64,000 bases of DNA from Myxococcales bacterium (GTDB lineage Bacteria > Myxococcota > Polyangia > Nannocystales > Nannocystaceae), in the NCBI GenBank assembly GCA_016793465.1, contig JAEUJW010000036.1:135000-198999 (forward strand), given 5' to 3'. A program made the position numbers and the translations under genes. Numbering within the stretch: the stretch's first letter is position 1; each line of letters begins with the position of its first letter. Positions 39,677 to 49,584 of the stretch are shown one piece after another. Under the pieces are notes generated by a model, which saw only the letters and a program-made list of their open reading frames with translations, made no database searches and was not told the origin of the DNA.

Positions 39677-39810
39677 GACCGACCTCCTACCCTCCGAGTA
39701 TCGAGACGAATTCGTACCACGCTAGCGGCCTTTGGGCCCTGTCCGAAAGTACACAATCTCAAGTATACGACCGCGCAGCGCGGTATCACGACACGCGTAC
39801 CAAATTGGTG
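39677..39810. other. probable island end and attachment region
   Basis: The stretch between the recombinase start and the FG-GAP gene is where accessory DNA passes into very GC-rich chromosomal DNA. Two short CGTACCA copies occur (about 39714 and 39797). The FG-GAP protein loses its usual C-terminal sequence at about 39810. The exact crossover core is not visible because the left end of the island is not identified. Confidence 0.45.
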
Positions 39811-41996
39811 ATGTTGTAGGCGTGCTGGTTCCACAGCGAGCGCGACGAGGCCCAGCGGTCGAGGCGGTCCCTCAGCACGCGCACGCCCGTCTTCTTGACG
39901 CCGACCGGGTGCTCCGCGCGGCACGTGTTGCCCATGCCCGGCGTGCCCGCCGGCGGGGCCGCGCACACGTTCCCGGTGTCGCACTGGTTGGACATCGTGC
40001 AGCGGCAGAAGCCCGCGTTGCAGGTGCCCGACAGGCAGTCGTCGTTGGCCTGGCAGCGGATGCCGCGGTGGATGGGGTCGATGACCGGGCAGCCGACGTT
40101 GCAGTTGCCGTTCGAGCCGACCAGGATCTCGGTGTTCGAGTCGTCGTCCATGTCGGCGACCACCGGGTTCTCGTACCAGGTGCACGAGGTGCGGTACGAC
40201 GAGTAGAGCACCTCGCCGGTCGCGCCTTCGTACACGCGCAGGAAGCACTCGTCGCCGTAGACCGCCTCGTCCTTGCCGTCGCCCTCGAAGTCGAAGATCG
40301 TCGACGCCGTGGTCGCCGACGAGGCGTCCTGCGACGGCCGCGACCAGCGCACGTAGTTGCCGACGCAGCCCGGCCCCGCGTTCTTGCAGTCGAGGTCGTA
40401 GACCACGTACGCCGTGCCGCCCGCCGACGCGATCTCCGGGCGCCCGTCGCCGTCGAAGTCGCCGATCGTCGGCGGCCCGCCGGTCGACACCGCCCCGCTC
40501 AGCAGCAGCTGCCCGCTCAGCGTGTGCAGGCGGACCAGGTTGCCGCCGACCGTCACGACCTCGGCGATGCCGTCGAACTTGGTCGGGTCGAAGTCGGCCG
40601 GCTGCGGCCCCGGCGTGCCGAAGTCGGCGTAGCCGTAGTGGCGGTTGGCGGGCGCGGCCACGTACTTCTGCGCCCACATCTTGGTCATCGAGTTCCAGCT
40701 GAACACCGGGCCCGCGACCTGGTCGATGGTCCCGTCGTTGTCGAGGTCGCCGAGCACGTTGATCACGCCCGGCCCGATCGCCGCCGGGTTGCCGCCCGCG
40801 AGCAGCTGCCCCGGGTTCTGGCGCGCGCCGGTGGTGCCGGCGAACACCGCCGAGCCCGAGATGATCTCCGGGAAGTCGTCGTTGTCGAGGTCGTGGATCG
40901 ACGGCCCGTCCCAGCGGTTGACGTTGGCGACCCCGGTGTTCATGGCGACCCACCAGGTCTGGTACTTCATCAGGTTGTCGTCCCACTTGAACGCGAGCAC
41001 GCCGGAGCTCGCGCGGTGCGTCACGATCTCCGCGTTGCCGTCCTTGTCGAGGTCGGCGATCGCCGGGGTGCTCGCGGCCACGATCTTGTTGGCCGGGTCG
41101 TGGATGTTCTCGAGCAGCTCGCACGTCCGCCCGTTGAGCACCCGGATCACCCCGAAGTAGTTCGGGTTCGACCCGTAGCCCGCCTCCGCCCCGCCGTCGG
41201 TGTAGTTGTAGGTGACGATGATGATCTCGGTGCTCGTGCCGAGGTGCGGCAGGTTGGCCACCAGCGGCGTCGTCAGCACGTTGACGTGGTTGGGGAACGG
41301 GTCGCCCGGCTTGGGCCCCGTCCACTCGCACTGCACCGCCGCCTCGAACAGGCCGATCTTCACCTCGCCCTCGCACATCCCGTTGCCGTCGCCCTTCGGC
41401 TCGAGCCCCCACGGGATGCACGCCCCCGGCGACTCGCCCTGCGGCAGGCAGCCGTTCTCGCAGCAGAACGTGTCGCCGCTGCAGTCGCCGTCGTCGACGC
41501 ACGCGCCCTCGCCCGGCACGCACAGCCCCGCCGCGCACACCTCCCCGTTGCCGCAGTCCTGCGAGTCCATGCACGAGTTGTCGCCGGTCGTCGTGTCCGG
41601 ATCGGTCGTGCCGCCCGAGCTCGCGCTCACCCCCTCGGTCGTCCCGGTCGCGTCGCTCGTGCTCGTCGACGACGCACTCGGGTCGCTCGACGGGTCGCTC
41701 GACGGGTCGCTCGACGGGTCGCTCGACGGGTCGCTCGTCGGCGATCCGGTCGTCGGCGTCGACGTCGGCCCCACCGTCGGGTCCGTGCCGGTCTGGCTGT
41801 CGCCCATCGTCCCGCCCTCGGTCGGCAGGGTGCCGGTGCCGGTCACGACCCCGGTGTCAGGCCCGGCGCTCGTCGCCATGGTCCCGCCCTCGGTCAACCC
41901 CGCCGAGCCCTCCCCCGTCCCGCTGTCGCCACACCCGACGCTCGCCGACACCACCCCGAGACACACCACCACCGCCAACCGTGACGTCCCACCCAT
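39786..41996 (-). pseudogene. FG-GAP repeat lipoprotein, probably 3' truncated by island insertion
   Basis: The ATG at 41996, after a GGGGGT sequence, gives a lipoprotein (lipobox ASVGC) with a long Ser/Thr/Asp linker including four DPSS units. It has a Cys-rich EGF-like part, then many FG-GAP repeats (NRWDGPSIHDLDNDDFPEI, DNDGTIDQVAGP, DFDGDGRPEIASAGG). Related myxobacterial proteins end WNQHAY-ITNV followed by about 50 more residues. Here the product stops at WNQHAYNITNLVRVS. I infer that the island cut the end off. It could still fold and be used. Confidence 0.6.
41689..41736. repeat. four perfect 12-bp tandem repeats
   Basis: Unit gacgggtcgctc, in frame in the FG-GAP lipoprotein linker, where it encodes repeated DPSS. 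A degenerate copy precedes it. Copy number could change by slippage and alter linker length. Confidence 0.85.
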
Positions 41997-42151
41997 GCAC
42001 ACCCCCAATACTCCGCCACGCTAGGCCAGGCCGCCGCAGCGGTCAAGCCGACGCCACGCGCCACGTCCGGCTCACCGGCCTGCCGCGCGGACGGACGCGC
42101 CCGCCCCTGTGCTCCCGACGTCAAGGCCGCGTCGCGCGTGCATCGACCTCG

Positions 42152-42712
42152 CTACCGACCCGCGGCTGCGTCGCCGTCGACGTCGGCGATCGCCGCCGCC
42201 AGCCCGATCACCGCCGCCGCCACGCGGCTGCGCGGCGGCTCGCCCGCGTGCACCGCCGCCGCGATCGAGCCCGCGATCACCACCAGCGCCGCCGCCCCGC
42301 TCGCCCACCGCGGCGCCCGCAGCGGCGCCCGTCCGGCGCGCAGCCCGATGCGCACGACCAGCGGCACCACCAGCGCCGCACACGTCCACGCGAGCGCCAC
42401 GCCGCCCGCCGCCGCGACCGCCGCCACCAGCGTCGGATCGCGGAACCCGAGCAGCCGCCGCCCGAGCTCGACCTCCGCGCCCACGAACACGACCACGCCG
42501 ACCGCCGCCGCCCACCCGTACGATCGTCCGCCGAGCAGCCAGCCGAGCAGCCACGCCAGCGCCGCCGCGCCGCCCGCGAGCGCCGCCACGAGCGCCCCCG
42601 CGAGCGCCCCCGCGGCCGCCGCCTCGCCGCCGGCCCCGCGCGCCAGGCCCTCGATCGAGGCTGTCCCGAAGACCAGGAGCACCGTCAGCCCCGCCGCGTC
42701 GACGAACCTCAC
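42152..42712 (-). CDS. multi-spanning membrane protein beside the sulfatase
   Basis: The GTG at 42712 overlaps the stop of the sulfatase gene (GTGA). The product has about six hydrophobic helices, for example VDAAGLTVLLVFGTASIEGL, LAALAGGAAALAWLLGWLL and AAVAAAGGVALAWTCAALVV. There are no catalytic motifs. The sulfatase itself has an N-terminal membrane region of similar style, so the two may form one membrane unit. The function is unknown. Confidence 0.65.
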   Translation of the reverse strand: MRFVDAAGLTVLLVFGTASIEGLARGAGGEAAAAGALAGALVAALAGGAAALAWLLGWLLGGRSYGWAAAVGVVVFVGAEVELGRRLLGFRDPTLVAAVAAAGGVALAWTCAALVVPLVVRIGLRAGRAPLRAPRWASGAAALVVIAGSIAAAVHAGEPPRSRVAAAVIGLAAAIADVDGDAAAGR

Positions 42713-44766
42713 CGCCCGGCCTCCCAGCGCCAGCGCGCCGCCTGCGAGCGGGCCCGGTGGTCGAGCAGCAGCCCGCGCAGCCGCGGCCACTCCGGCCCGC
42801 CGCCGTCGAGGCCGACGCGCTCCCGCGGGTCCGCGAGCACGTCGTACAGCTCCCACAGCTGATGCTCGAGGTCGACGATCATTTTAAACTCGCCGTCGAC
42901 CACCGCGAGCTGCTGCAGCTCGGCGGACCCGTGGCGGAACTGTTCGATGAAGAACGGCCGCGCCACCACCTCGCCGCCGCGCAGCGCCGCCGCCTGGCTC
43001 ACGCCGTCGATCCCGGGGATCGCCGGCACGTCGAGCAGGTCGAGCAGCGTCGGCGTCAGGTCGAGCAGCGTCACCGGCGCGTCGATCCGCCGGGCCCGCA
43101 GCCCCGGCCCGCGGATCGCCCACGGAACCCGCACCGACTCCTCGTACACCGCGTGGGCGTGCATGGTCCGCCCGTGCTCGAGGAACTCCTCGCCGTGATC
43201 GGCCGCCAGCACCACGTACGCGTCCTGCAAGACCCCCAGCTCGTCCAGCCGGTCGAGCAGCGCCCCCACCTGCTCGTCGACGTAGTGGATCTCGCCGTCG
43301 TAGCGGTCGACCGCCCGCGCCTCGCCCCACAGCGCGTGCTCCCGCGGCGGCGTGTAGCGGCTGTGCGGCTCGTAGTAGTGCACCCACAGGAACAGCGGAT
43401 CCGCCGGCCGATCGCGCAGGTGCTCGCGCACCCGGTGGACCGCCCGCCGCGTCGTCCACCGCGCGTCCTGCGTCGCCGGCCGATCGAGGATGTCGAGCTG
43501 CTCGACCCCCTGCGCCAGCCCGTGCGCCGCGAACGCGTGGAAGCTCTGGACCACCACCGTGTGATACCCCGCCGCCCGCAGCCGCTCGCTCAGCAGCTCG
43601 CGCTCGTCCGCCATCACGTGGGTCTCGTAGTCCAGCGCCTCGACCACCATCGACGGGTACAGCCCGCCGAGCCAGGCCGGCAGCGCGCGGTCGGTCACCG
43701 GCGCCGGCGTGTACGCCCGCTCGAACACCGCCGCCCCGGCCGCCCAGGCGTCGAGCCGCGGCGTGGTCGCCCGCGCGTGGCCATGAAACCCGACGTGGTC
43801 GGCCCGCAGCGTCTCGATCGACACCAGCACCACGTGCGGCCGCCGCCCCGCCCGCGGCGCCGCCGCCACCGGCCGCGGCGTCGGCGGCAGCACCCGCGGG
43901 TCGAGGTCCCCGGCGTGGCAGTCCTGATCCACCCCGTCGCCGGGCACGTCGACCGCGAACGGGTGCACCGCCGCGTCGAACGGCCCGCAGTCGCCCTCGC
44001 CTCCGAGCGGCGAGAACCCGTCGCCGTCGACGTCGCCGACCCGCGCCAGCGCCCGCGCCACGCGCTCGCTCGCCGGGCTGTAGCGCGCCGCGATCAGCCG
44101 CAGCGCCGGCCGCGTCGCCAGCACCGCCGCGCCGACCGCCGCGACCGCCGTCGCGCCGATCACCCACCGCCTCGCGCGCGCCCGCCAGCGCAGCCGCAGC
44201 CCGATCCACGCCGCCACGAACGCCAGCGCCACCCACACGAAGCGGACATCGACCTCCTCGATCACCCCCGCCGACGCCCTCGCGACCGCCGCCCCCGCGA
44301 TCACCGGCACCGCCACCGCCGCCGCCGTCCAGCCGCGCCGCCGCGCGAGCGCCCACGCCACCGCGCGCATCACCGCGATCGCCAGCACCGCCGCCGCCCC
44401 GACCTGCCACGCGAAGGCGTGCAGCCGCGCCGCCGGCGTCTCGCGCTCGAACACCGCCAGCCCCGCCAGCACCAGCCCGCCCGCCAGCACCGCCGTCCCC
44501 CACAGCGCGCCGACCCACCACGCCGCGGTCGGCCGCCCCGACGCCCACCAGCGCCGCACGCCGCGCTCCGCCAGCGCCAGCCCCACGCCGACGAACGCGC
44601 CCGCCAGCGCCAACACCCCGCACGAAACTATTAAGAATGCGGGCGCCCACGGCCCGCGCGCCAGCGTCAGCGCCCCGTCGACGCCGCCCGCGACGGCCCC
44701 CGCCAGCGCCCCGGTCGCCGCGGCCCGGCCCGTCCATGCGCCTGTCCCTTGCGACCTGTCCTCCAC
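42709..44766 (-). CDS. membrane-anchored sulfatase-like hydrolase
   Basis: The start is a GTG at 44766. The first 250 residues form seven or more helices. A DVDGDGFSP/DCGPFD segment follows, and from about residue 285 an alkaline-phosphatase-fold domain: VVLVSIETLRADHVGFHG, APVTDRALPAWLGGLYP at the nucleophile region, HYYEPHSRYTPP, and VVLAADHGEEFLEHG. These are hallmarks of sulfatases and related phosphoglycerol transferases. The nucleophile region has Thr and Ser rather than the Cys of CxPxR, so it does not use formylglycine. The substrate is unknown. Confidence 0.8.
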   Translation of the reverse strand: MEDRSQGTGAWTGRAAATGALAGAVAGGVDGALTLARGPWAPAFLIVSCGVLALAGAFVGVGLALAERGVRRWWASGRPTAAWWVGALWGTAVLAGGLVLAGLAVFERETPAARLHAFAWQVGAAAVLAIAVMRAVAWALARRRGWTAAAVAVPVIAGAAVARASAGVIEEVDVRFVWVALAFVAAWIGLRLRWRARARRWVIGATAVAAVGAAVLATRPALRLIAARYSPASERVARALARVGDVDGDGFSPLGGEGDCGPFDAAVHPFAVDVPGDGVDQDCHAGDLDPRVLPPTPRPVAAAPRAGRRPHVVLVSIETLRADHVGFHGHARATTPRLDAWAAGAAVFERAYTPAPVTDRALPAWLGGLYPSMVVEALDYETHVMADERELLSERLRAAGYHTVVVQSFHAFAAHGLAQGVEQLDILDRPATQDARWTTRRAVHRVREHLRDRPADPLFLWVHYYEPHSRYTPPREHALWGEARAVDRYDGEIHYVDEQVGALLDRLDELGVLQDAYVVLAADHGEEFLEHGRTMHAHAVYEESVRVPWAIRGPGLRARRIDAPVTLLDLTPTLLDLLDVPAIPGIDGVSQAAALRGGEVVARPFFIEQFRHGSAELQQLAVVDGEFKMIVDLEHQLWELYDVLADPRERVGLDGGGPEWPRLRGLLLDHRARSQAARWRWEAGR

Positions 44767-44782
44767 GACCTGTCCTCGAGGA

Positions 44783-46198
44783 CTACCCCGGCGCCACCGC
44801 GGCCGCGCGGGGGAACGCCGCCTCGATCTGCCGCGACAGCGCGAGCACCCAGTCCTCGCGCGAGGCCCGACCGACCACCTGCACCCCGATCGGGAAGCCC
44901 TCCGGCGACAGCCCGACCGGCACGCTCGCCGCCGGCTGGCCCGACAGGTTGAACACCGCGGTGAACGCCCCGTACACGGCCGCCGCGCGGAACGCCGCCT
45001 CGCCGTCCAGCGCCCGCCAGGCCCCGACCGCCGGCGGCGGCCCGACCACCGTCGGCGTGATCACCACGTCCGCGTCGCCGACCCACGCGTGCACCCGCCG
45101 CGACAGGTCGAGGAAGATCCGCCGCGCCTCCGCGTGGCTCACGCGGCGCCCGTGCTCGACCAGCCAGCGCGTCGCCGGCTGCAGCTTGGCGAGGTCGGCC
45201 CGCGGCACCCGGGCCAGCTGGTTCTGATACAGCGGGATGAACTCGTCGACGGTGCCCGCCGCGATCGGCCCCTCCTCGACCTCGTGCCCCGCGTCCGCCA
45301 GCACCTTCGCCGCCGCCGTGGCCGCGGCCACCCACGCCGGGTGCACGCTCGCGTCGACCGGCGCCGACGTCGCCAGCCGCACCCTCAACCGCGGCGGACG
45401 CTCGGCCAGCGTCTGCGCGTACGGCCGCTCGGGCGGCCGCAGCCAGTGCGGCGCGCCGACCGACAGCCCGGCCATGACGTCGAGCAGCACCGCCGCGTCC
45501 TCGACGCTGCGCGTCAGCGGCCCGCAGGTGTAGAGAATGTCGCGGTCGTCGAGCCCGTAGGCGTTGGCCACCCGCCCGCGCGACGGCTTGATGCCGTAGA
45601 CGCCGCAGAACGCCGCCGGGATGCGGATCGACCCCGCTCCGTCGCTGCCGTGCGCCACCGCCAGCATGCCCGACGCGACCGCCGCGCCCGAGCCGCCGCT
45701 CGACCCGCCCGCCGAGTAGTCGGGCATCCACGGGTTGCGCGTCGGCGGGTGGATGTCGGGCTCGGTCACCGGCAGCGCCCCGAACTCCGACGTCGCCAGC
45801 TTGCCGACGAACACGAACCCGCCGAGCCGCAGCCGCGCGACCGTGCGGTCGTCGACCGGCGCCCACATCCACTTGAAGTTGCGCGAGCCCATGCGTGTGC
45901 GCGCGCCGCGGACGAAGTTCAGATCCTTCACGCCGATCGGCACGCCGCAGAACGGCGGCAAGCGCTCCTGCTCGCCGCGTCGCGCGGCCCGGGTGATCTC
46001 CCGATCCTTCAGCAGCGCGGCCCAGCGGGCCCGCCGCGCCATCACCTCGACGAACGCGTGCAGGCGCGAATTCTGCCGCGCGATGCGCTCGAGCGTGGCC
46101 TCCACGAGCTCGCGCGCCGACAGCTCGCGCCGCCTCAGCAGCCGCGCTTGCACCGTCGCCGGGGCCAACAACACCTCGTCGAGCGCTGTCACCTGCAT
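44783..46198 (-). CDS. amidase signature family enzyme
   Basis: The ATG at 46198 has AGAGGG upstream and gives a 471-residue protein. The Ser-cisSer-Lys triad is visible: [11 protein letters not shown] (Lys), [16 protein letters not shown] (cis-Ser) and [19 protein letters not shown] (nucleophile Ser and oxyanion loop). It hydrolyses a carboxamide; the substrate is not shown. There is no signal peptide. It lies upstream of the sulfatase gene on the same strand, with a 16-base gap, so they may be co-transcribed. Confidence 0.9.
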   Translation of the reverse strand: MQVTALDEVLLAPATVQARLLRRRELSARELVEATLERIARQNSRLHAFVEVMARRARWAALLKDREITRAARRGEQERLPPFCGVPIGVKDLNFVRGARTRMGSRNFKWMWAPVDDRTVARLRLGGFVFVGKLATSEFGALPVTEPDIHPPTRNPWMPDYSAGGSSGGSGAAVASGMLAVAHGSDGAGSIRIPAAFCGVYGIKPSRGRVANAYGLDDRDILYTCGPLTRSVEDAAVLLDVMAGLSVGAPHWLRPPERPYAQTLAERPPRLRVRLATSAPVDASVHPAWVAAATAAAKVLADAGHEVEEGPIAAGTVDEFIPLYQNQLARVPRADLAKLQPATRWLVEHGRRVSHAEARRIFLDLSRRVHAWVGDADVVITPTVVGPPPAVGAWRALDGEAAFRAAAVYGAFTAVFNLSGQPAASVPVGLSPEGFPIGVQVVGRASREDWVLALSRQIEAAFPRAAAVAPG

Positions 46199-46348
46199 GC
46201 CCTCTGGGACAGGTCCGGGTCGGCATCGAGCATGGCCGCGAGTGTGGCGCAAACCCGCCGCGCGCACCATAGCCCGCGGGCGCGACAACGTTCATTGTTC
46301 CGGGCCCTCGCCTTCGATACCCTCGCCTGCGGGATTGGGAGGGAACCG

Positions 46349-46588
46349 ATGGTCCCACGCGGGGATAGGACGAAGTCGCAGAAGCCCAAAGTCGACAGCG
46401 CTGCAGCCCTCGATCTGCTCACGGTCGACGAGGTCGCAAGCATGTTGAAGACCAGCCGCAAGGCCATCTACCACCGCATCGCCCGCGGGCAGATCCCCGC
46501 CGTGCGGCTCGGACGCAGCGTGTTCGTGCGCCGGGGCGACCTGGCCGCGTGCCTCGTGCCCGGGGCGTGGCCCGAGTCCGGCACGTAA
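46349..46588 (+). CDS. excisionase-type helix-turn-helix protein
   Basis: The ATG at 46349 follows a GGGAGGG sequence. The 79-residue product has LLTVDEVASMLKTSRKAIYH, RIARGQIPAVRLGRSVFVRR, a winged HTH of the excisionase/AlpA type. It stands alone between an amidase and an unknown gene. Such proteins either direct recombination or regulate a neighbour. No integrase is adjacent here, so its target is unclear. Confidence 0.75.
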   Translation: MVPRGDRTKSQKPKVDSAAALDLLTVDEVASMLKTSRKAIYHRIARGQIPAVRLGRSVFVRRGDLAACLVPGAWPESGT

Positions 46589-46651
46589 GCCTCGACCGCC
46601 ACGGCGTGCTCGCGGCGCGAGGCCCCGGCGACGCCGACGGCCCCGCGTCGC

Positions 46652-47407
46652 TCAGCCGGTCACGGCCATGAACTGCATGGTCGCCCGCGGGGCCGAGGCC
46701 TCGCGGCGGATGTCGCGGAACACCAGCGCGTACTTGCCGCGGTCGGCGTGCACGCGCAGCCAGGCGTCGAGGCTCGGCTGGGCGTGGGCGTCGAGCATCT
46801 TCTTCATGCCGGCGACGGCGCGGCCGTAGAGCTCCGGCGGACACAGGTAGCCGTCGATCATGCGCACCAGCTCGGGCGCCTTGGCCTGCGACTGCTCGCG
46901 CAGCCCGAGCCAGCGGTCGGCCGTGAACTCGATCGACGACTCGCAGTGGTCGCCGACCAGGCGGGCCAGCATCGTGTAGTCGCCGCGGTCGACCAGCTTC
47001 TGGATGAACGGCGCCAGCAGCTTGAAGACCTCGACGTCGATCGCCAGCATCTCGTAGACCGGCTCGGCGTTGACCCACGCGTCGGGCTCCTCGACGAACA
47101 CCGCGCCGATGAGGCCGAGCGCCAGCGGCATGGCGTACGTCAGGTGCTGCATGCCGAACGTGATCGCCCGCCACCTGTCGTGCAGCTCGTGGACCCACAG
47201 CGTGTTGACCAGCGGGGCCAGCTGGTCCGGCGCGGCCATCAGGCGGGCGACGCGGTGACTGTCGCTGGCGACCGGGCCGTAGCTCTCCATCACGCGCGCC
47301 TGCGTGAACAGCACCCGCCACTCGCCGCTCAGCAGCTCGATGCGGACGTGGTCCTTGCCGACCAGCTCGAGGATCTGCTGCCGGCTCGCGTTGGCGAGCT
47401 GCGCCAT
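46652..47407 (-). CDS. conserved-looking protein of unknown function
   Basis: The ATG at 47407 has a GAGGAG ribosome binding site 7 bases before it and gives 251 residues. The frame is open further upstream but reads as Arg-rich noise. The protein is mostly helical with WRVLFTQARVMESYGPVASD, a His/Trp-rich segment (WVHELHDRWRAITFGMQHLT) and a basic C-terminus. There is no signal or membrane segment beyond a mild hydrophobic helix (AMPLALGLIGAVFV). I recognise no family. Confidence 0.65.
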   Translation of the reverse strand: MAQLANASRQQILELVGKDHVRIELLSGEWRVLFTQARVMESYGPVASDSHRVARLMAAPDQLAPLVNTLWVHELHDRWRAITFGMQHLTYAMPLALGLIGAVFVEEPDAWVNAEPVYEMLAIDVEVFKLLAPFIQKLVDRGDYTMLARLVGDHCESSIEFTADRWLGLREQSQAKAPELVRMIDGYLCPPELYGRAVAGMKKMLDAHAQPSLDAWLRVHADRGKYALVFRDIRREASAPRATMQFMAVTG

Positions 47408-47760
47408 CAGCGTCTCCTCGATCTCGAGGTACCGCTCGCTGCGGATGAGGTAGGCGTGGCAGCGCAAGGCGAGAGAACCTACCAAATTTCGGGCCCGCAG
47501 GTCCGGCCGCCGACATCGGCCGCGATTCGGGCGCACGGCCCCCGCTCGGAGCCCTCCTGCGCGAGCGCGGCCGGTTCGCCAATTCAGGACCTCGCGCCGG
47601 GGATCTGACCCGCCGCCCCGCCGCGAGCCCGTCGCGAGGCCTCGAAGGCCCCGCAGCGCCCGCAGCCCCGCCGCCGCGGCCGGCGCGAAAGCGACCGAAC
47701 GCGCCGCCCGGCCCCGCGATATCCTGGCCCGCGGTCCATTCAGGCCCGGTCCGTGAAGCC
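47408..47760. other. GC-rich intergenic stretch
   Basis: About 350 bases between divergent genes. I see no clear gene, repeat or hairpin with terminator features. It presumably carries both promoters. Confidence 0.5.
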
Positions 47761-49455
47761 ATGTCGACGACGATCCAGATCAACCCCGACCCCGTGATCG
47801 CCGAGCAGCAGATCGAGGCGATCATCTTTTATCTGACGACCTGCGGGTACATCGACAGCGAGTTCGACCTGCGCGAGAAAGCCTTCATCCGCGCCTTCCT
47901 CCGCGACCTCGTGACCGCCCGGATCGACAGCCAGGGCAAGCTGGGCCCCGAGGCCCGCTACGAGGCCATCGAGCAGCAGCACGAGCACTACGTCGAGCGC
48001 TTCCAGGAGATCGACCACGACATCAAGAGCCTCCTGACCGAGGCGGTGGCCGACGGCGAGGACCCGCACAAGTTCGTGCTCTCGCAGCTGAAGCTGCGCT
48101 GCTTCGAGCTGTTCCACCGCCTCTCCGACGACAACCGCGTGGCCCTGCTCGAGGTCGTCGACCGCTTCATCTACGCCGACGGCACCGCCCACCCCGAGGA
48201 GATCGCGTTCCGCAACGACCTCGCCGAGCTCCTCGACGCCGAGCTGCTCGTCGACGAGTCCGCCCTCGACGTCGTCGGCAGCATCGACGTGAAGCCCGCC
48301 GCCACCCTGGTCCCCGCCCAGGACAACCACCCGTTCTTCGCCAAATTCGAACACCACTACTCCGCCGACCCCGAGCGCCTCGGCAAGCAGTTCGCCGCCG
48401 ACCTGAAGCTGCTCGACAAGGTCGAGGAGGCCTGGGAGGACAAGCGCATCGCCGGCCGCCGCCGCCTCGAGGGCCACAAGACCGTGGCCGAGTTCGCCGG
48501 CGGCGAGGAGTTCCTCGACGAGCACGTCTACGTGGTCCCCTCCAAGCCCGGCCGCGACTACGAGCTCATCGTGCTCGGCGACCTCCACGGCTGCTACTCG
48601 TGCCTGAAGGCGGCGATCCACCAGTCGAACTTCATGGACAAGGTCAAGCGCTTCAAGGCCGACCCCGACAACAACCCCGACGTCCGCCTGGTCCTGCTCG
48701 GCGACTACATCGACCGCGGCCGCTTCTCCTACAACGGCGTGCTGCGCACGATCCTCAACCTCTACCTCACCGTGCCCGAGCACGTGTTCGTGCTGCGCGG
48801 CAACCACGAGTACTACATCGAGTACGAGGGCCGCGTGTACGGCGGCGTGCGCCCGGCCGAGGCCATCAACAGCCTGTCGTCGCTGCTGCCCGTCGACGTG
48901 TTCTCGCGCTTCCTCGACTTCTTCGACGCCATGCCCAACATGCTGCTGTTCGACCAGCTGCTGTTCGTGCACGCCGGCATCCCCCGCGACGCGCTCGTCG
49001 CCTCCAAGTGGGAGGACCTGTCGTCGCTCAACCGCGAGGACATGCGCTTCCAGATGCTGTGGAGCGACCCCAGCAAGGCCGACGTGGTGCCCGACGAGCT
49101 GCAGAAGGCCTCGGCCCGGTTCGCCTTCGGCCGCCTGCAGTTTCGCAAGTTCATGACGAGCATCGGCTGCAACGTGCTCGTGCGCGGCCACGAGAAGGTC
49201 AACTCGGGCTTCCGCAACCAGTGGGACGACGAGGACATCCGCCTCTTCACGCTGTTTAGCGCCGGCGGCTCCGACAACGACGACCTGCTGCCCGACAGCA
49301 ACTACCGCGAGGTCCGGCCGATGGCCCTCACGATCACCAGCCGCGACGGCCTGGTCGAGGCCACCCCGTGGGCGATCGACTACAAGCGCTACCAGGACCC
49401 CAGCCTCAACGCGTTCTTCCAGACCCGCCCCGAGATCGACATCACCCAGGGCTGA
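47761..49455 (+). CDS. PPP-family phosphatase with N-terminal TerB-like domain
   Basis: The C-terminal 330 residues are a calcineurin-like Ser/Thr phosphatase: GDLHG, GDYIDRG, RGNHEYY, VHAGIP and VRGHE in order, supplying both metal ligands. The first 180 residues are all-helical with RVALLEVVDRFIYADGTAHP, EEIAFRNDLAELL, as in TerB-like domains. The start ATG fits the AAGCC-type leader only weakly. It is likely cytoplasmic and dephosphorylates a protein or small molecule. The TerB-like part may anchor or sense a metal. No kinase gene adjoins it. Confidence 0.85.
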   Translation: MSTTIQINPDPVIAEQQIEAIIFYLTTCGYIDSEFDLREKAFIRAFLRDLVTARIDSQGKLGPEARYEAIEQQHEHYVERFQEIDHDIKSLLTEAVADGEDPHKFVLSQLKLRCFELFHRLSDDNRVALLEVVDRFIYADGTAHPEEIAFRNDLAELLDAELLVDESALDVVGSIDVKPAATLVPAQDNHPFFAKFEHHYSADPERLGKQFAADLKLLDKVEEAWEDKRIAGRRRLEGHKTVAEFAGGEEFLDEHVYVVPSKPGRDYELIVLGDLHGCYSCLKAAIHQSNFMDKVKRFKADPDNNPDVRLVLLGDYIDRGRFSYNGVLRTILNLYLTVPEHVFVLRGNHEYYIEYEGRVYGGVRPAEAINSLSSLLPVDVFSRFLDFFDAMPNMLLFDQLLFVHAGIPRDALVASKWEDLSSLNREDMRFQMLWSDPSKADVVPDELQKASARFAFGRLQFRKFMTSIGCNVLVRGHEKVNSGFRNQWDDEDIRLFTLFSAGGSDNDDLLPDSNYREVRPMALTITSRDGLVEATPWAIDYKRYQDPSLNAFFQTRPEIDITQG

Positions 49456-49584
49456 CGCCCCCTGCGAAGCCGGCGCCGCACCGCCGCACCGCACGCCCGG
49501 ACAGCTGTCTGTGAGATCTGTCGCCGGCGCGCGAGGCCCGGCGCTTGCCCCCGAGATTGTCGATCGGCAATCATCCGCGCACGC

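Noticed and set aside
42109..44634. Long Pro/Arg-rich frame opposite the sulfatase
   Set aside because: The sulfatase on the minus strand has clear motifs and this frame has none.
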